Counted from the first letter of the stretch, positions 25,765 through 36,000 are shown. The stretch is 64,000 nt of DNA from Chlorogloeopsis sp. ULAP01 (GCF_030381805.1 NZ_JAUDRH010000005.1:62001-126000), one strand, 5' to 3'. Program-made: numbers and translations. Notes: generated from the letters alone by a model not told the origin.

Positions 25765-26043
25765 TGCCTTTACCTCTAGTCAGCGAAGCCACTATGATCG
25801 CTTGTGACCGATATACTTTAACACTCATAATCATAAAATTTACATTCTAAAGTACTGTACTTTAAATAACATCTAAATCCGGATCAGCGATCAAACCTGC
25901 CTTGTTACCGCTTGATATCTGCTTTATATATTCAAAACTATATTTTTCAAAATGTCTACAAAGGAAGGTAAAAAAACTCTGATTATTAAACATTTTAATC
26001 TACCTTCCCAGTTTGTCTCGTTCAAATTGCTATTTGCTTTTGC

Positions 26044-26844
26044 TTACGGGTTAGCGATCGCGCTTTTGAGTGTTTGACAAAATTCAGCGATCGCCTTTAA
26101 ACCTTGCTGTGGAGTGCCTTCAGCCAGGCGTTTTACAAAAGCACTGCCAACAATTGCAGCATCTGCTCCCCACTCTTTCACTTGACGAGCTTGTTCTGCT
26201 TGGGAAATTCCAAAACCTACGCCAATTGGTTTAGTAGTATAATTACGTATTTTATTTAATAAATCAGATACTCGTGTTTCAACTTGCGATCGCATACCTG
26301 TAACACCCGTGACACTGACTAAATAAATAAATCCTTGAGAGGCGCGAGCAATTGCTTCGATCCTTTCGCTGGAACTAGTAGGAGCAATCAACAAAGTGAC
26401 ATCTATTCCAATTTCAGCAGCAGGTTTGAGCAAGGTTGCAGCTTCTTCTAAAGGTAAATCTGGCACGACTAAGCCAGCCACGCCAGCATTAGCAACTTGC
26501 TGGAGAAATGTATCTATACCACGGTTAAGAATGGGATTATAGTAAGTAAAAAGAATAATTGGCGCTCGCAAGCTAGGAGAAGTAGCTTTTAGCATTTCCA
26601 GCACTTGATCTAAACTTGTTCCCCTTTGCAAAGCACGAGTAGCAGCAGCTTGAATAACAGGCCCATCAGCCAGAGGATCAGAATAGGGAACACCAAGTTC
26701 GATTATATCCGCACCACTGCGATCCAAAACTCGCAAAGCTTCTGCTGTGGTTTCTATATCTGGATCGCCAGCAGTAATAAAGGGAATTAAAGCGCACTCT
26801 CGGTTACGTGCCAGGTTTTCAAAGCAATCGGAAATCGCAGTCAT
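26044..26844 (-). CDS. trpA: Tryptophan synthase alpha subunit
   Basis: Cleaves indole-3-glycerol phosphate to indole and glyceraldehyde 3-phosphate, passing indole to TrpB. The catalytic residues fall at the E. coli positions: Glu49 in DIIELGVPYSDP and Asp60 in PLADGP. The phosphate-binding GVGFGIS and IVGSAFVK are present, and the length of 266 is normal. It is third in a minus-strand set after ndhL and the DUF3007 gene, a gene order seen in other cyanobacteria. No trpB or other trp gene is nearby, as is common in cyanobacteria, where trp genes are dispersed. Confidence 0.97.
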   Translation of the reverse strand: MTAISDCFENLARNRECALIPFITAGDPDIETTAEALRVLDRSGADIIELGVPYSDPLADGPVIQAAATRALQRGTSLDQVLEMLKATSPSLRAPIILFTYYNPILNRGIDTFLQQVANAGVAGLVVPDLPLEEAATLLKPAAEIGIDVTLLIAPTSSSERIEAIARASQGFIYLVSVTGVTGMRSQVETRVSDLLNKIRNYTTKPIGVGFGISQAEQARQVKEWGADAAIVGSAFVKRLAEGTPQQGLKAIAEFCQTLKSAIANP

Positions 26845-26937
26845 TAGTAATTAGTAAATAGTAAGTAGTCATTGGGAGCCAGCGCGCTCTTGCGGGTTAA
26901 GCGACTTGTAGCGACTGACGAATGACAGATAACTAAT

Positions 26938-27249
26938 TTACACCTTATGTTGTTCTTCCTGTTCTATTTCAGCTTGAATTTTCGCTAACTCTTCTGGGGA
27001 AAGTTCTTCTAAGCGCTTTTGCAAGTAGTCTTCTTCGTATTGTTCGCGTTGTTTATGGTAGGTCATATTGTGACTCACTGCACGGAAAAGATATGTCAGC
27101 AACCAGCCAACTAATCCACCGACTAGCAAGGCTTGACTCCAAATACCAGCATTCAAACTATCTAAGCCTGCTAGTTGTAGGAGTAAATACACCAAGCCAC
27201 CTGCAATAAAAACGCCTAAGCCAATTCCAATAGCGTCAATGCGTCGCAT
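26938..27249 (-). CDS. DUF3007 family membrane protein
   Basis: A 103-residue protein with two membrane helices (IGIGLGVFIAGGLVYLLLQL and QALLVGGLVGWLLTYLF) and a charged C-terminal helix (RLEELSPEELAKIQAEIEQE). I recognise the DUF3007 family of cyanobacteria and plastids from MRRIDAIGIGLGVF and LDSLNAGIWSQ. Its function is not established. It starts 26 bp after ndhL ends and is followed by trpA, so the three probably form one transcript. Its conservation beside an NDH-1 gene hints at a thylakoid role, which is inference. Confidence 0.88.
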   Translation of the reverse strand: MRRIDAIGIGLGVFIAGGLVYLLLQLAGLDSLNAGIWSQALLVGGLVGWLLTYLFRAVSHNMTYHKQREQYEEDYLQKRLEELSPEELAKIQAEIEQEEQHKV

Positions 27250-27275
27250 AAGTCTTATGACCTACCATTGTTAAT

Positions 27276-27488
27276 TTAAGCTTCAATTTGCCGCCGCTTG
27301 GGTCGAAGATTCACAAACGGTGACAGAACTAATAAACCTGGAAAGAAGAAAAATATCAAAAAGTACATAAATGCACGCTCTATGGAGCTAGCCACATACC
27401 AACGTTTGTTTAGATAGAACAGCACAGCCACAGGTATGACTAATAGATAAGCTCCAGCCAAAATCAGGTACAGGAGCGGTACCATCAT
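27276..27488 (-). CDS. ndhL: NAD(P)H-quinone oxidoreductase subunit L
   Basis: A small membrane subunit of the cyanobacterial NDH-1 complex, which carries out respiration, cyclic electron flow and CO2 uptake in thylakoids. At 70 residues (MMVPLLYLILAGAYLLVIPV first) it matches the NdhL length. It has two membrane helices, the conserved LNKRWYVASSIERAFMYF loop, and FFPGLLVLSPFVN. Reading can be extended upstream to a GTG (96 residues), but the family starts at this Met, so I use 27488. Downstream in the same direction are DUF3007 and trpA. Confidence 0.95.
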   Translation of the reverse strand: MMVPLLYLILAGAYLLVIPVAVLFYLNKRWYVASSIERAFMYFLIFFFFPGLLVLSPFVNLRPKRRQIEA

Positions 27489-27773
27489 AGATTCCATCAT
27501 GAGTTTAATACAGCAATAACCAACGGGTGCATCTTTCCTTTCCATCATAGGCTGAAAGCTCGTCACCAGGAAAGTACTGTTAATTGCTTTTGCGCTCTTA
27601 ACGATTTAATCTTCAAGCTGGCAAGGAGAATTTTCTGCCTTTTTTTAAAAAAGTTCGGTTATCCAGAAAAATTTTTTATAGTTACTAGTTGGCAAATGAC
27701 GCAAATGATGTTGCAATAGATCGAGGAGGTGTTTAATGCCTCACAAATTAAAAAGTGACTCCCAAATTAATAT

Positions 27774-28141
27774 GGGGGTGTGGCGGAATGGTAGACGCTA
27801 CGGACTTAAGTAATTGAGCCTTAAAGGAGAAATCCTTTGAGTGTAAGCTCTCAAATTCAGGGAAACCTAAATCTGGTAACAGACAAGGCAATCCTGAGCC
27901 AAGCCAAACTCGTCACTTGTCATTAGTCATTTGTAGCTAGCAAATAATTACTAACAAAAGGCTAGTTTGGAAGGTGCAGAGACTTGACGGGAGCTACCCT
28001 AACGTAAAGTCGAGGGTAAAGGGAGAGTCCAATTCTCAAAGTCTAAAGCTGATAAAGCTATTAGGCAGTGGCGAAAGTTGCAGGAGAATGAAAATCCGTT
28101 GACCGTAAAAGGTCGTGAGGGTTCAAGTCCCTCCACCCCCA
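27774..28141 (+). tRNA. trnL-UAA: tRNA-Leu (UAA) interrupted by a group I intron
   Basis: The 5' exon is 27774-27807 and begins GGGGGTGTGGCGGAATGG; the 3' exon is 28091-28141. Acceptor arms GGGGGTG and CACCCCC pair, with A as the discriminator base and no encoded CCA. The spliced tRNA is 85 bases with a long variable arm (TTGACCGTAAAAGGTCGTGA region), as expected for leucine. The anticodon stem ACGGA/TCCGT encloses loop CTTAAAA, and the intron follows the first anticodon base (U34), the ancient position shared with plastids. It is the only tRNA found in the window. Confidence 0.97.
27808..28090 (+). ncRNA. Group I intron in tRNA-Leu(UAA)
   Basis: A 283-base self-splicing-type intron ending in the conserved G (28090). 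Core elements typical of the cyanobacterial trnL intron are present: P, Q, R and S-like segments CAGGGAAACCTAAATCTGG, GACAAGGCAATCCTGAGCC, GGTGCAGAGACTTGACGGG and the late pairing region GAGAGTCCAATTCTCAAAG. A variable insert (about 27909-27965), with repeat-like CATTAGTCATTTG words, occupies the P6b loop where these introns differ between strains. There is no homing endonuclease. Confidence 0.93.
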
Positions 28142-28839
28142 CTTTTAAGTAAATATAATCAAAGAGTATTTTTGAAACTTGTAAAAAGTTGAAATTGATT
28201 GTTCAAACTGTTTACATTAGATAGAAAATTTCAATATTGAAGCCTCCGCAATCTTTTCTTTTAAGTACGCGATCGCTATCACTCAAAAATTTATTTAAAG
28301 GCTATTTATAAAGTTAATGTTAAGTAGGGGAGGTAAAAAATGGTCAGATGTTCTGCCCACCCAACTTCAGAGCCTCGCGGAGCAAGGAGCTAACGCACTT
28401 CGGCGGTAGACGTTAAGTGGCTTCTGTTAAGTAGCCGCCGCTCTGAGTTCTCGTTTTATTACCGTTGTGTTACGACTGTTTAGGGATTTGAGCGTTTAAG
28501 AGAGTCAGATTAGCCGTAACGCACCAATAAATACTACAAATTAGGGTTTACTTTATAAATAATCTCTTAAAGATAAATCTTCATAATTTCCTACTCATCG
28601 TACTAATACGGATGAGCATAGCTTTGAGTCATTTGCTACTAGTCAATGACATTATTCATGATTTGATATAACATTGCGTGCAAAGAATCAATTCCAAAGA
28701 ACTAAATAAAATAAACTTTACAGAGAAAACCGAATTGATTTGTCATATTCAAGATTGGTTTGCATAATTTAGTTTTTATTTAGACAATAGGCAAGAATAT
28801 AATTTCTGTTAGTTTCTGTAATCTAAATACAGAAGAAAA
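28142..28839. other. Gene-free spacer with repeats
   Basis: About 700 bases between tRNA-Leu and the multi-domain regulator. It contains a GC-rich mosaic (about 28368-28450, AGAGCCTCGCGGAGCAAGGAGC and CGGCGGTAGACG units) and one copy of the TACGGCTA/TAGCCGTAACGCACC element (28467-28525). The rest is AT-rich and should include the promoter of the downstream gene. No gene is seen. Confidence 0.5.
28467..28525. repeat. Short dispersed element ending TAGCCGTAACGCACC, copy A
   Basis: A 59-base element that begins GTGTTACGAC and ends TTAGCCGTAACGCACC, with GGATTTGAG(C)GTT in the middle. A second copy, with the same ends and middle in the same order, lies at 41101-41162. The ends are imperfectly inverted, like a miniature inverted-repeat element. 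Confidence 0.65.
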
Positions 28840-30750
28840 ATGTCCATGAAAATTCTTTTGGTAGAAGATGATGAATTTACAACCTCAGTAGTTGTAGCAG
28901 CACTTAAAAATTCTAACTATCAGATTGAGACTACAAATGATGGCCAAATAGGGTTGGAGTTAGCAAAAAAAGTAGATTACGATCTGCTTTTATTGGATGT
29001 TTCGCTTCCAGGATTAGATGGTATCAGTCTTTGTCGCCAAATTCGTTGTGCAGGCTATCAAATGCCAATTTTAATTTTGACTGGCAAGGATAGCATTAGT
29101 ATGCGTGTGACGGGATTAGAGGCTGGTGCAGATGATTATGTTGCTAAACCCTTTGATATATCAGAATTAATTGCACGAATAAAAGCTTTATTGCGTAGGG
29201 GAAAAGAAATTTTACCAACAATAATAGCTTGGGAAAATTTGCAGATTAATACCAATACCAAAGAAGTTACTTATACTACGAAGCATCTCCATCTCACTCC
29301 AAAAGAATATGGATTACTAGAATTATTTCTTCGTAATCCTCATAGGATATATAGTAGAAGAGCTTTACTAGATAAAATATGGTCTTCTGTTGAATTTCCT
29401 GGCGAGGAAGCTGTTACAACTCAAATTAAAGGTTTGCGGCAAAAACTAAAAATAGCTGGGATGAAGGTAGATTTAATAGAAACAGTTTATGGATTGGGTT
29501 ATCGCCTCACAGAAGAGGAAAAGGATAAATCAGTTCAAAAGGAACAGGGGATTTTAGACTCCCATAGAGGAACAGTTAATCAAATAACTCCTTGTTATGA
29601 GTTGGCACAAAAGCAGCAAGCCGAAGCAAAAGTGATGGCTGTAGTAGCAAATATGTGGGAAGAGTTTAAACAGACTCTAGGAGAACAGATTAAATTATTT
29701 GAGCAGGTACAAGCCCAGTTATTAGACGCAACGCTAAATCACACTTTACTCAAGCAAGCAACGGCACAAGCCCATCGTTTAGCCGGTTCTTTAGGATGCT
29801 ACAGTCTTTTGGAAGGTTCAAAAATAGCAAGGGAAATTGAAAGATTGCTGGAGGAAACTCAAACTACTCCAAAGCAAAGTATAACCTTGCAGTTAGGGGA
29901 ATTAATTAAATCACTGAAAAAAATACTGCATCAGCAATCATCAATGCCTGCCGCTAGTTCTTCCTCTAGAGTTTCTTCTAGGCGGTTACTAATAATTGAC
30001 GACGATGCTATGTTAATTGAACGAATTGAACTGGAGGCAAAAACCCACGGCTTCCAAGTAGAGATTGCAGCAAATTTGAAAATGGCAAGAAGTATACTTG
30101 TTAAATACTCTCCTGATGTCATTTTATTAGACCTCTCCTTCGCTGATTCACAGGAGAATGGTTTAAAGCTCTTAGCAGAACTTAATCAAAGTAAGCCTGA
30201 TATTCCTGTCCTAGTTTTTACTAGCTGCAATCAATTGTCTAAACGAGTAGAAGCCGCAAGTCTTGGTGCCTGTGGCTTTTTGAGTAAAACTATGTTTGCT
30301 AGCGAGGTAATTTCCGTCGTCAAAACAGCACTGAACCAGAACCATATCACTGAAGCCAAAATCCTGATTGTAGATGATGACTCCCTAGTGCTTAATCACG
30401 TAACTGCATTGCTGTCACCTTGGAGAATACAACTAACTACATTACAAGATTCTCAAAAATTTTGGGATGTATTAGAATATACTGCACCAGATTTGCTGAT
30501 TTTAGATATCGAAATGCCTGATTTTAGCGGGATTGAACTATGCCAAGCTGTACGTAACGATCCTCGTTGGAATCAGTTAGCTGTTTTGTTCCTGTCCGTA
30601 CATTCTGATACAGAAATTGTGCGTAAAGTTTATGCGGCAGGAGCTGATGATTATGTAAAAAAACCATTTGTAGAGTCAGAATTAATCGTCCGTATACTTA
30701 ATCGCCTAGAAAGGAGAATCTATAAGTATTATGACTACTATCAATGTTGA
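28840..30750 (+). CDS. Multi-domain response regulator: REC, OmpR-type wHTH, HPt, REC, REC
   Basis: A 636-residue phosphorelay hub. REC1 has Asp53 (LLLLDVSLPGLDG). An OmpR/PhoB winged helix (about 128-225, LHLTPKEYGLLELFLRNP and VYGLGYRL) makes it a DNA-binding regulator. An HPt domain (about 262-362) carries the phosphorylatable His312 in AHRLAGSLG. REC2 has Asp431 (VILLDLSFADSQENG) and REC3 Asp556 (LLILDIEMPDFSG). A transcription factor with its own HPt and two more receivers can take, pass on and store phosphate. It starts ATGTCCATGAAA; either ATG could be used. It is followed at 67 bp by a stand-alone receiver gene. Confidence 0.95.
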   Translation: MSMKILLVEDDEFTTSVVVAALKNSNYQIETTNDGQIGLELAKKVDYDLLLLDVSLPGLDGISLCRQIRCAGYQMPILILTGKDSISMRVTGLEAGADDYVAKPFDISELIARIKALLRRGKEILPTIIAWENLQINTNTKEVTYTTKHLHLTPKEYGLLELFLRNPHRIYSRRALLDKIWSSVEFPGEEAVTTQIKGLRQKLKIAGMKVDLIETVYGLGYRLTEEEKDKSVQKEQGILDSHRGTVNQITPCYELAQKQQAEAKVMAVVANMWEEFKQTLGEQIKLFEQVQAQLLDATLNHTLLKQATAQAHRLAGSLGCYSLLEGSKIAREIERLLEETQTTPKQSITLQLGELIKSLKKILHQQSSMPAASSSSRVSSRRLLIIDDDAMLIERIELEAKTHGFQVEIAANLKMARSILVKYSPDVILLDLSFADSQENGLKLLAELNQSKPDIPVLVFTSCNQLSKRVEAASLGACGFLSKTMFASEVISVVKTALNQNHITEAKILIVDDDSLVLNHVTALLSPWRIQLTTLQDSQKFWDVLEYTAPDLLILDIEMPDFSGIELCQAVRNDPRWNQLAVLFLSVHSDTEIVRKVYAAGADDYVKKPFVESELIVRILNRLERRIYKYYDYYQC

Positions 30751-30816
30751 TGATTTATACTATTGCTCAAAACGATTTTTTACCCCTAGCAAGCTTTGAA
30801 GGGTAAAAGTAAAGCT

Positions 30817-31197
30817 ATGTCAGCAAAATGTATTCTGGTAATTGATGATGAAAAAAATCTGTGTACTATTATTCAAGCTTGTTTGGAAAAGCTTGGGTGT
30901 TGGAAAGTGCTAACAGCACATTCAGGTAGTAAAGGCTTAACTTTAGCTGAAACCGAACATCCTGATGCTATTCTTTTAGATGTGATGATGCCAGATATAG
31001 ATGGGCTGGCACTGTTTGGTAAATTGCAGAGTAATCATTTAACTCAAAATATTCCCGTAATTTTACTGACAGCTAAGGTACAGACGGTTGACTTAAATAA
31101 ATTTGCTCAACTAGGGGTTGCAGGAGTAATTCCTAAACCTTTTGATCCATTAAAACTTTCACATGTAGTAGCTGAAGTTCTAGGGTGGAAATCTTAG
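30817..31197 (+). CDS. Stand-alone receiver-domain response regulator
   Basis: A 126-residue single REC domain with acidic pair DD at 10-11, phosphoacceptor Asp55 (AILLDVMMPDIDG), Thr in VILLTAK and Lys in VIPKPFDPL. I chose the ATG giving MSAKCILVIDDEK; an in-frame TTG seven codons earlier adds KGKSKA-like residues. It lies 67 bp after the multi-domain regulator and reads the same way, so it is probably co-transcribed. It is closely related to the receiver at 32642-33034, suggesting duplication. Confidence 0.92.
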   Translation: MSAKCILVIDDEKNLCTIIQACLEKLGCWKVLTAHSGSKGLTLAETEHPDAILLDVMMPDIDGLALFGKLQSNHLTQNIPVILLTAKVQTVDLNKFAQLGVAGVIPKPFDPLKLSHVVAEVLGWKS

Positions 31198-31645
31198 TAC
31201 AAGAATTGATATCTTACACCATATGCAAGAAAAACTTTGCCATACAATTGCGAGAGTAAGAGCGGCTCTAGTTTCCTTTACCAGCTAGGAGCTGGTAACA
31301 TGGTGTGGGTTTGCCTGATGGCTGCTCGTAGATTGCTAAGTATGATACAAGGGCATGAGGAATTAAGGAAATATCTGTTGAAGGCTCTTGAAATAAACTT
31401 GCTTGTCTTTAGAACTAAAAGGGTATTTCTGAATGGGGGGGTATGAATCCGGATGCGAAGAGGCGATTTATTGCGTCTGGATAAGAATTTTGGCATAACG
31501 AAAATTATTTTCAAGACATTAAATCAGTAACGTCACTAACAGCATTACCTTAAACATAAATTTCTAGCGCAGGTGTTGTTCCTCATAAAATCCTCATTTT
31601 TTTGTTTTAAGTTATGGGATGAAGCTAAATTGAGGAATAAAAACG
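31198..31645. other. Spacer with hairpin
   Basis: About 450 bases. A TTG-initiated frame of 69 codons (31237-31446) runs through it but spans a palindrome (31278-31298, TTACCAGCT/AGCTGGTAA) and has no ribosome-binding site, so I do not call it. A poly-G run (about 31434-31441) follows. The 3' part probably holds a promoter for the 89-residue gene. Confidence 0.45.
31278..31298. repeat. TTACCAGCT palindrome
   Basis: Nine-bp perfect arms with a 3-base loop (AGG). The TTACCAG outer half is shared with the 29-bp palindromes at 12679 and 20965, suggesting a related hairpin family. Confidence 0.5.
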
Positions 31646-31915
31646 ATGATTAATAACAGCGATCGCCAAAGTTTTGAAATTATTGGAAATGAAACTTCCT
31701 CAACACTTACGGATAGTATAATTTTAGCTGGATACACAAGTATAATCTACGAATTAAATACATTAGTTGAAGATACTGAGCGTTTAAACCAACAGCTTGA
31801 ATTACTCAGACAGTACTATAATTATCAGCAACAGCTAGTTAGAAATAGAATTTTAACAATCATAGAAAACTATAGAAATTCAACTAAACCTTTATCTATT
31901 GATAATTTAAATTAA
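31646..31915 (+). CDS. Small hypothetical protein in the regulator cluster
   Basis: An 89-residue acidic helical protein: IIYELNTLVEDTERLNQQLELL and onward is a likely coiled coil (about 32-75), and the N-terminus is Ser/Thr-rich. There is no motif I recognise. AGGA lies about nine bases before the ATG. It sits between a receiver gene and an Hsp20-like gene, all reading the same way. Whether it is an anti-sigma-like partner, an HPt-like helical bundle or something unrelated cannot be said; it lacks an obvious HPt histidine. Confidence 0.55.
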   Translation: MINNSDRQSFEIIGNETSSTLTDSIILAGYTSIIYELNTLVEDTERLNQQLELLRQYYNYQQQLVRNRILTIIENYRNSTKPLSIDNLN

Positions 31916-32085
31916 TAATTTTTGGCTGACGTAAGTACCTAAACAGAATTAATTACACATATTGTTTTCCCTAGCCCGGTTCCCTGTTCCTTCTTTACAT
32001 GAATGAATTTAATTTTGCCCAACTATTTATATGATTGCCGATTTTGGTAATATTCATTAGTTGAGAGATAAAAGGAAATATCGGA

Positions 32086-32664
32086 ATGTTAACCTGTTGG
32101 CAGTTCTTACAGAGGTTGAGTATTTTCGAGCAGTACATATATAGTGTCATACGTGAGTTTTTGTACAGTTATAGTGAAGATACAGTATGGGTTTATGAAG
32201 ACGGTACAACTGGCGTATCTACGATTGAGGTAGAAGAAACAGATACGGAAATTATAGTTATAGCAGAAATTCCAAATATAGAAATTGAAAACCTTGATGT
32301 TCAAGTCTCTCAGGAAACAGTTTTAATCATAGGACAAGAGTTAAAACTTGCAGAAATTTTTAGCTCCTTTGATTTTGAATTTTGCCCAAATCAATTTCAA
32401 ATTATTATTCCTCTACCTAATTTGATTCAACCTCATGCCACGATCGCAGAATTTAATGACGGTATCCTGAAGCTCACTTTCCAGAAGTCTTATCATAAAA
32501 GGCGGCCAATTAAGGTAAAAATTTTTGACACAAAAGAGTCTGCACCAGAACAATCTTTGGCTGTAGATGCAGCTCTTGGTATGAATTGGGACAAGTTAAG
32601 TTTGGTATTCTCTCCAAGCGAACAGTATGTAGGAACTACAAATGATGGTAGAACCAGCCAGTAA
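32086..32664 (+). CDS. Hsp20/alpha-crystallin-like protein
   Basis: A 192-residue divergent small heat-shock-like protein. The alpha-crystallin fold is visible from VSTIEVEETDTEIIVIAEIP, through ENLDVQVSQETVLIIGQEL and FQIIIPLPNLIQPHATIAEF, to NDGILKLTFQK, which matches the A-x-x-x-n-G-v-L-x-x-x-x-P region, though the final P is missing. The N-terminus is hydrophobic and aromatic, as in oligomerising Hsp20s. The C-terminal 45 residues are unlike typical I-x-I tails. The last 23 bp overlap the following receiver gene in another frame, so the two are translationally linked. AAGGA precedes the ATG. It probably binds unfolded protein or the regulator, which is inference. Confidence 0.82.
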   Translation: MLTCWQFLQRLSIFEQYIYSVIREFLYSYSEDTVWVYEDGTTGVSTIEVEETDTEIIVIAEIPNIEIENLDVQVSQETVLIIGQELKLAEIFSSFDFEFCPNQFQIIIPLPNLIQPHATIAEFNDGILKLTFQKSYHKRRPIKVKIFDTKESAPEQSLAVDAALGMNWDKLSLVFSPSEQYVGTTNDGRTSQ

Positions 32665-33034
32665 AAAGATTCTATTTGTTGATGATGAACCATATATGCA
32701 AAAAATTGTCAAAATCAGCCTAGAAACGATTGGCAGTTGGGAGGTAGTAGTAGCAAATTCAGGTGCAGAGGGTTTAATAAAAGCTGAGGAGCTTAAACCA
32801 GATGCCATTCTTTTAGATGTGCTCATGCCAGAAATCGATGGCATCGCTTGCCTAAAAAAATTACAGTTAAATATTCACTCTCAAACAATACCAGTAATAT
32901 TTATTACATCTTTTCTGAGTTTTACGGAACCACATCAGTTCTTGTCACTAGGTGCGGTGGGAGCGATCGCTAAACCTTTCAATCCTCTAACGCTAGTTTC
33001 TGAAATTGCTAAAATTCTTGGTTGGAGCTTATAG
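32642..33034 (+). CDS. Stand-alone receiver-domain response regulator overlapping the Hsp20 gene
   Basis: A 130-residue single REC domain: DDEP at 14-17, phosphoacceptor Asp59 (AILLDVLMPEIDG), Thr in VIFITSF and Lys in AIAKPFNPL. Its start lies 23 bp inside the Hsp20-like gene, with AGGA eight bases before the ATG, implying coupled translation. It is similar along its length to the receiver at 30817-31197 (shared LGxxGxIxKPFxPL end), so the pair arose by duplication. It ends 32 bp from the end of the convergent large kinase gene, its most likely partner. Confidence 0.92.
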   Translation: MMVEPASKKILFVDDEPYMQKIVKISLETIGSWEVVVANSGAEGLIKAEELKPDAILLDVLMPEIDGIACLKKLQLNIHSQTIPVIFITSFLSFTEPHQFLSLGAVGAIAKPFNPLTLVSEIAKILGWSL

Positions 33035-33066
33035 ATTTCAGAAACTATCAGCCCTTACCCTTCCAC

Positions 33067-36000
33067 TCACTTGGGTATTGTGAAATAAAATATACTGCCC
33101 TTTTCCAAAATACTTTCTACCCAAATTTTACCACCGTGCTGCTGCACAATACTCTTGCAGATAGCTAAACCTAAACCAGTTCCTCCTTTTTGGCGTGAGT
33201 CAGTGGCATCAACTTGTTGAAACCGTTCAAAAATAGTCTCTAACTTACTATCTGGAATACCTCTACCTTGGTCTTGAACTTTAAATAAAACTTGATTTGT
33301 CAGAGATTCTGCACTCACTGTCACTTGACTATCTGACGGTGAAAATTTTATCGCATTACCTATTAAGTTAACAAGAGTCTGAATAATTCGATCTGGATCT
33401 ATCCAGATTTGTATAAAACTGGGTAACATAACTAGTGCAATGTTATTTTCAGCCGCCAAAGGTTGGACAGTTTCTATAGACTGACGCAAAATTTTAGTTA
33501 CATCGCACCACTGCTTGACTAGAGTTACTTTATTTGACTCTAAGCGTTCTAAGTCAAGAATATCATTTACTAAGCGCACTAAGCGTTCCGTCTCACTGGA
33601 AGCTATTTCTAACATTTGTTGAGCTGATTCTGGTTGATCTTTGAGTACTCCAGCAGCTAGTAATCCTAAAGAACCACGAATAGAAGCCAAGGGGGTTCGC
33701 AGCTCGTGGCTGACAATAGAGATGAATTCGTTCTTCATTTTCGCTATTGCCCGACTTTCCGTAATATCTTCTACAGTACCCACATTACCCATTAATTCAC
33801 CTGACTCAGAGAAAATGGGAACTGCCATCAATCGACAAAAGCGAATTGTTGCATCTGGGTGAACAAAACGCACCTGGGCGCGAAATTCTTGATTTGTGGT
33901 TAAGAACAAAATCCACTGAGGAAAAACAACTTCCAAATCTTCTGGGTGAATAAACTGCATCCAGCCATCTTTTAAAGCTTCCTCAAAGGTAAAGCCACAA
34001 ATTGCTTGACAGCGAGGATTGCTATAAGTATTTTTACCTTGAGCATCCGTTCTAAAAATGCCTACTGGTGCAAACTCGCTGAGAGTCCGAAACAAAGTTT
34101 CACTTTGCTGCAAAGCCTCTTCTGCCCGTTTGCGATCGCTAATATCGATACTAACTCCTGTTACAATCCAGCAATTGGCTATCTCATCCCGATGAGAGGA
34201 ATAAATTGCAGAAATCCAACGCAGCGAACCATCTTTGTGATGGAATCGATATTCTACAGCAAAAGTGCGTTCAGCAAAAATACTCTCAAAATGTGGATAA
34301 ATAAGCGTATCTCGATCCTCTGGAAACACCCGTGATATCCACAGCATTTTGTCGGTTAAGATTTCTGCTGCTGTATAGCCAAAAAGACTCTCACATCCAA
34401 TCGACTGATATTCATATTCCCAGTCTCGATTGGCAAAGACGCGAAAACTGACAATAGAGGCATTCGCCGTAGTGAGAATATTTTTTAAGTGATTTTCTGA
34501 TGCTTCCAGAGCAAGTTCTAGCCGTTTGCGCTCACTAATATTGATGCTGCTGCCCACAATCCGATAGATGCGTGAACGTTCATCCCATAAAGGAGCCAGG
34601 TTAGTTATCCACCAAGTATCTAACCCTAAAAAGGGTAAACATTCTTCATAGGTAATCACTTTTCCTGCCTCTTGACAAGCTTGGTAGCGTTGCCGAACCG
34701 ATGCAGCAATTTCGGGAGGAAATATTTGTTGTAGAGACTTACCTTGTATTTCTGCTGAACGCATATTTGTGAAACGTTCACAGGCAGGATTGAATCCAAC
34801 TAATTTAAAATCACCGTCTTCGAGAACATCTACTACGAAAATAGCTTGTTCAACACCATTATAAATACTGCGTAAAAACTGCTCTTTTTCTTGCAGTGCC
34901 TTCTCAGTTTGCACACGTTCTGTAACATCTTGGGTAGTTCCATACAAACGAATCACTTGCCCCTCGGCATTGAAGTCTGCGTATCCAATTCCCTCAATGT
35001 AGCGTATAGAACTATCAGACTGAGGATTGAGTCTGAGTGTAAGTTTGTATGATTCACCTGTTGTAATCGCTCGCTCAAACACTTTGTGCAATTTTTCTCG
35101 ATCATCTGGATGATAGAGTTGTAAATGCTCAAGATAAGTGGGTTCCTTTTGTACCAGATCCCTATTTAATATGTGAAATAGCTCCTCTGTCCAGGTGATT
35201 TTTTGGGTAGCGACATCAAACTCCCAGTTACCGATATGGGCAACTTTTTGGGCTTCTGTAAGGAGAGCTTTGCTCTTGCGTAGTGTTTCTTCAGTACCTT
35301 TGAGTTCGGTGATGTCAAAGCGGACACCATCCCAAATTATCCGCCCATCATCCATCGCGCGAGGAGTTGAGCATAAGCGCACCCAGCGAATATTGCCTTT
35401 AGGAGAATATTCCCGCACTTGAACATCAAAGACTGACATTGTTTGTGCAGATTCTTCCTGCTTTTGACTGACGTAAAGGAGATCTTCTGGAAGCAAAGTA
35501 CTATACAACAGACTTGGATCTGCCAAAATTGCTTCCGGTTTCAGTCCATGTGCTTTTTCAACACCCGCACTAAAATAGTAAAAGCGATAGCTACCATCCA
35601 GTTCCCGCACAACCTGGTAAATGTAGCTATTGGGAATATTATCCCCGATCGCGCGTAAAAAAGCCTCTCGCTCTTTTAGAGCTTGTTCTGCTTGTTTGCG
35701 ATCGTCCACATCTCGATGAATTCCTGCCATTTGTAATGGTTGGGCATCTTGATCGCGCACCACAACCTTGCCATAGTTAGCAATCCATTTCCACTCACCC
35801 GATTTAGTTCGCATTCGATATTCAAATGTGTAAGGAACAGAACTATCTTTCAAGTGAGCTTGCAATACATCCATGACCCAAAGTTTATCGTCTGGATGGA
35901 TACTTTTTTCCCAAGCGCTAAATTCACTTGGAAATTCATTAGCTTCATAACCCAGCATTTCTAGCCAGCGAGGGCTAAGATATACTTCTCCCGTGAGAAT

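Noticed and set aside
27489..27566. 26-residue extension of NdhL from a GTG
   Set aside because: NdhL proteins start at the MMVPLLYL position and are about 70 residues; the extension has no family support.
31237..31446. 69-codon plus-strand frame from a TTG
   Set aside because: Spans a palindrome and a poly-G run, no ribosome-binding site, composition not protein-like.
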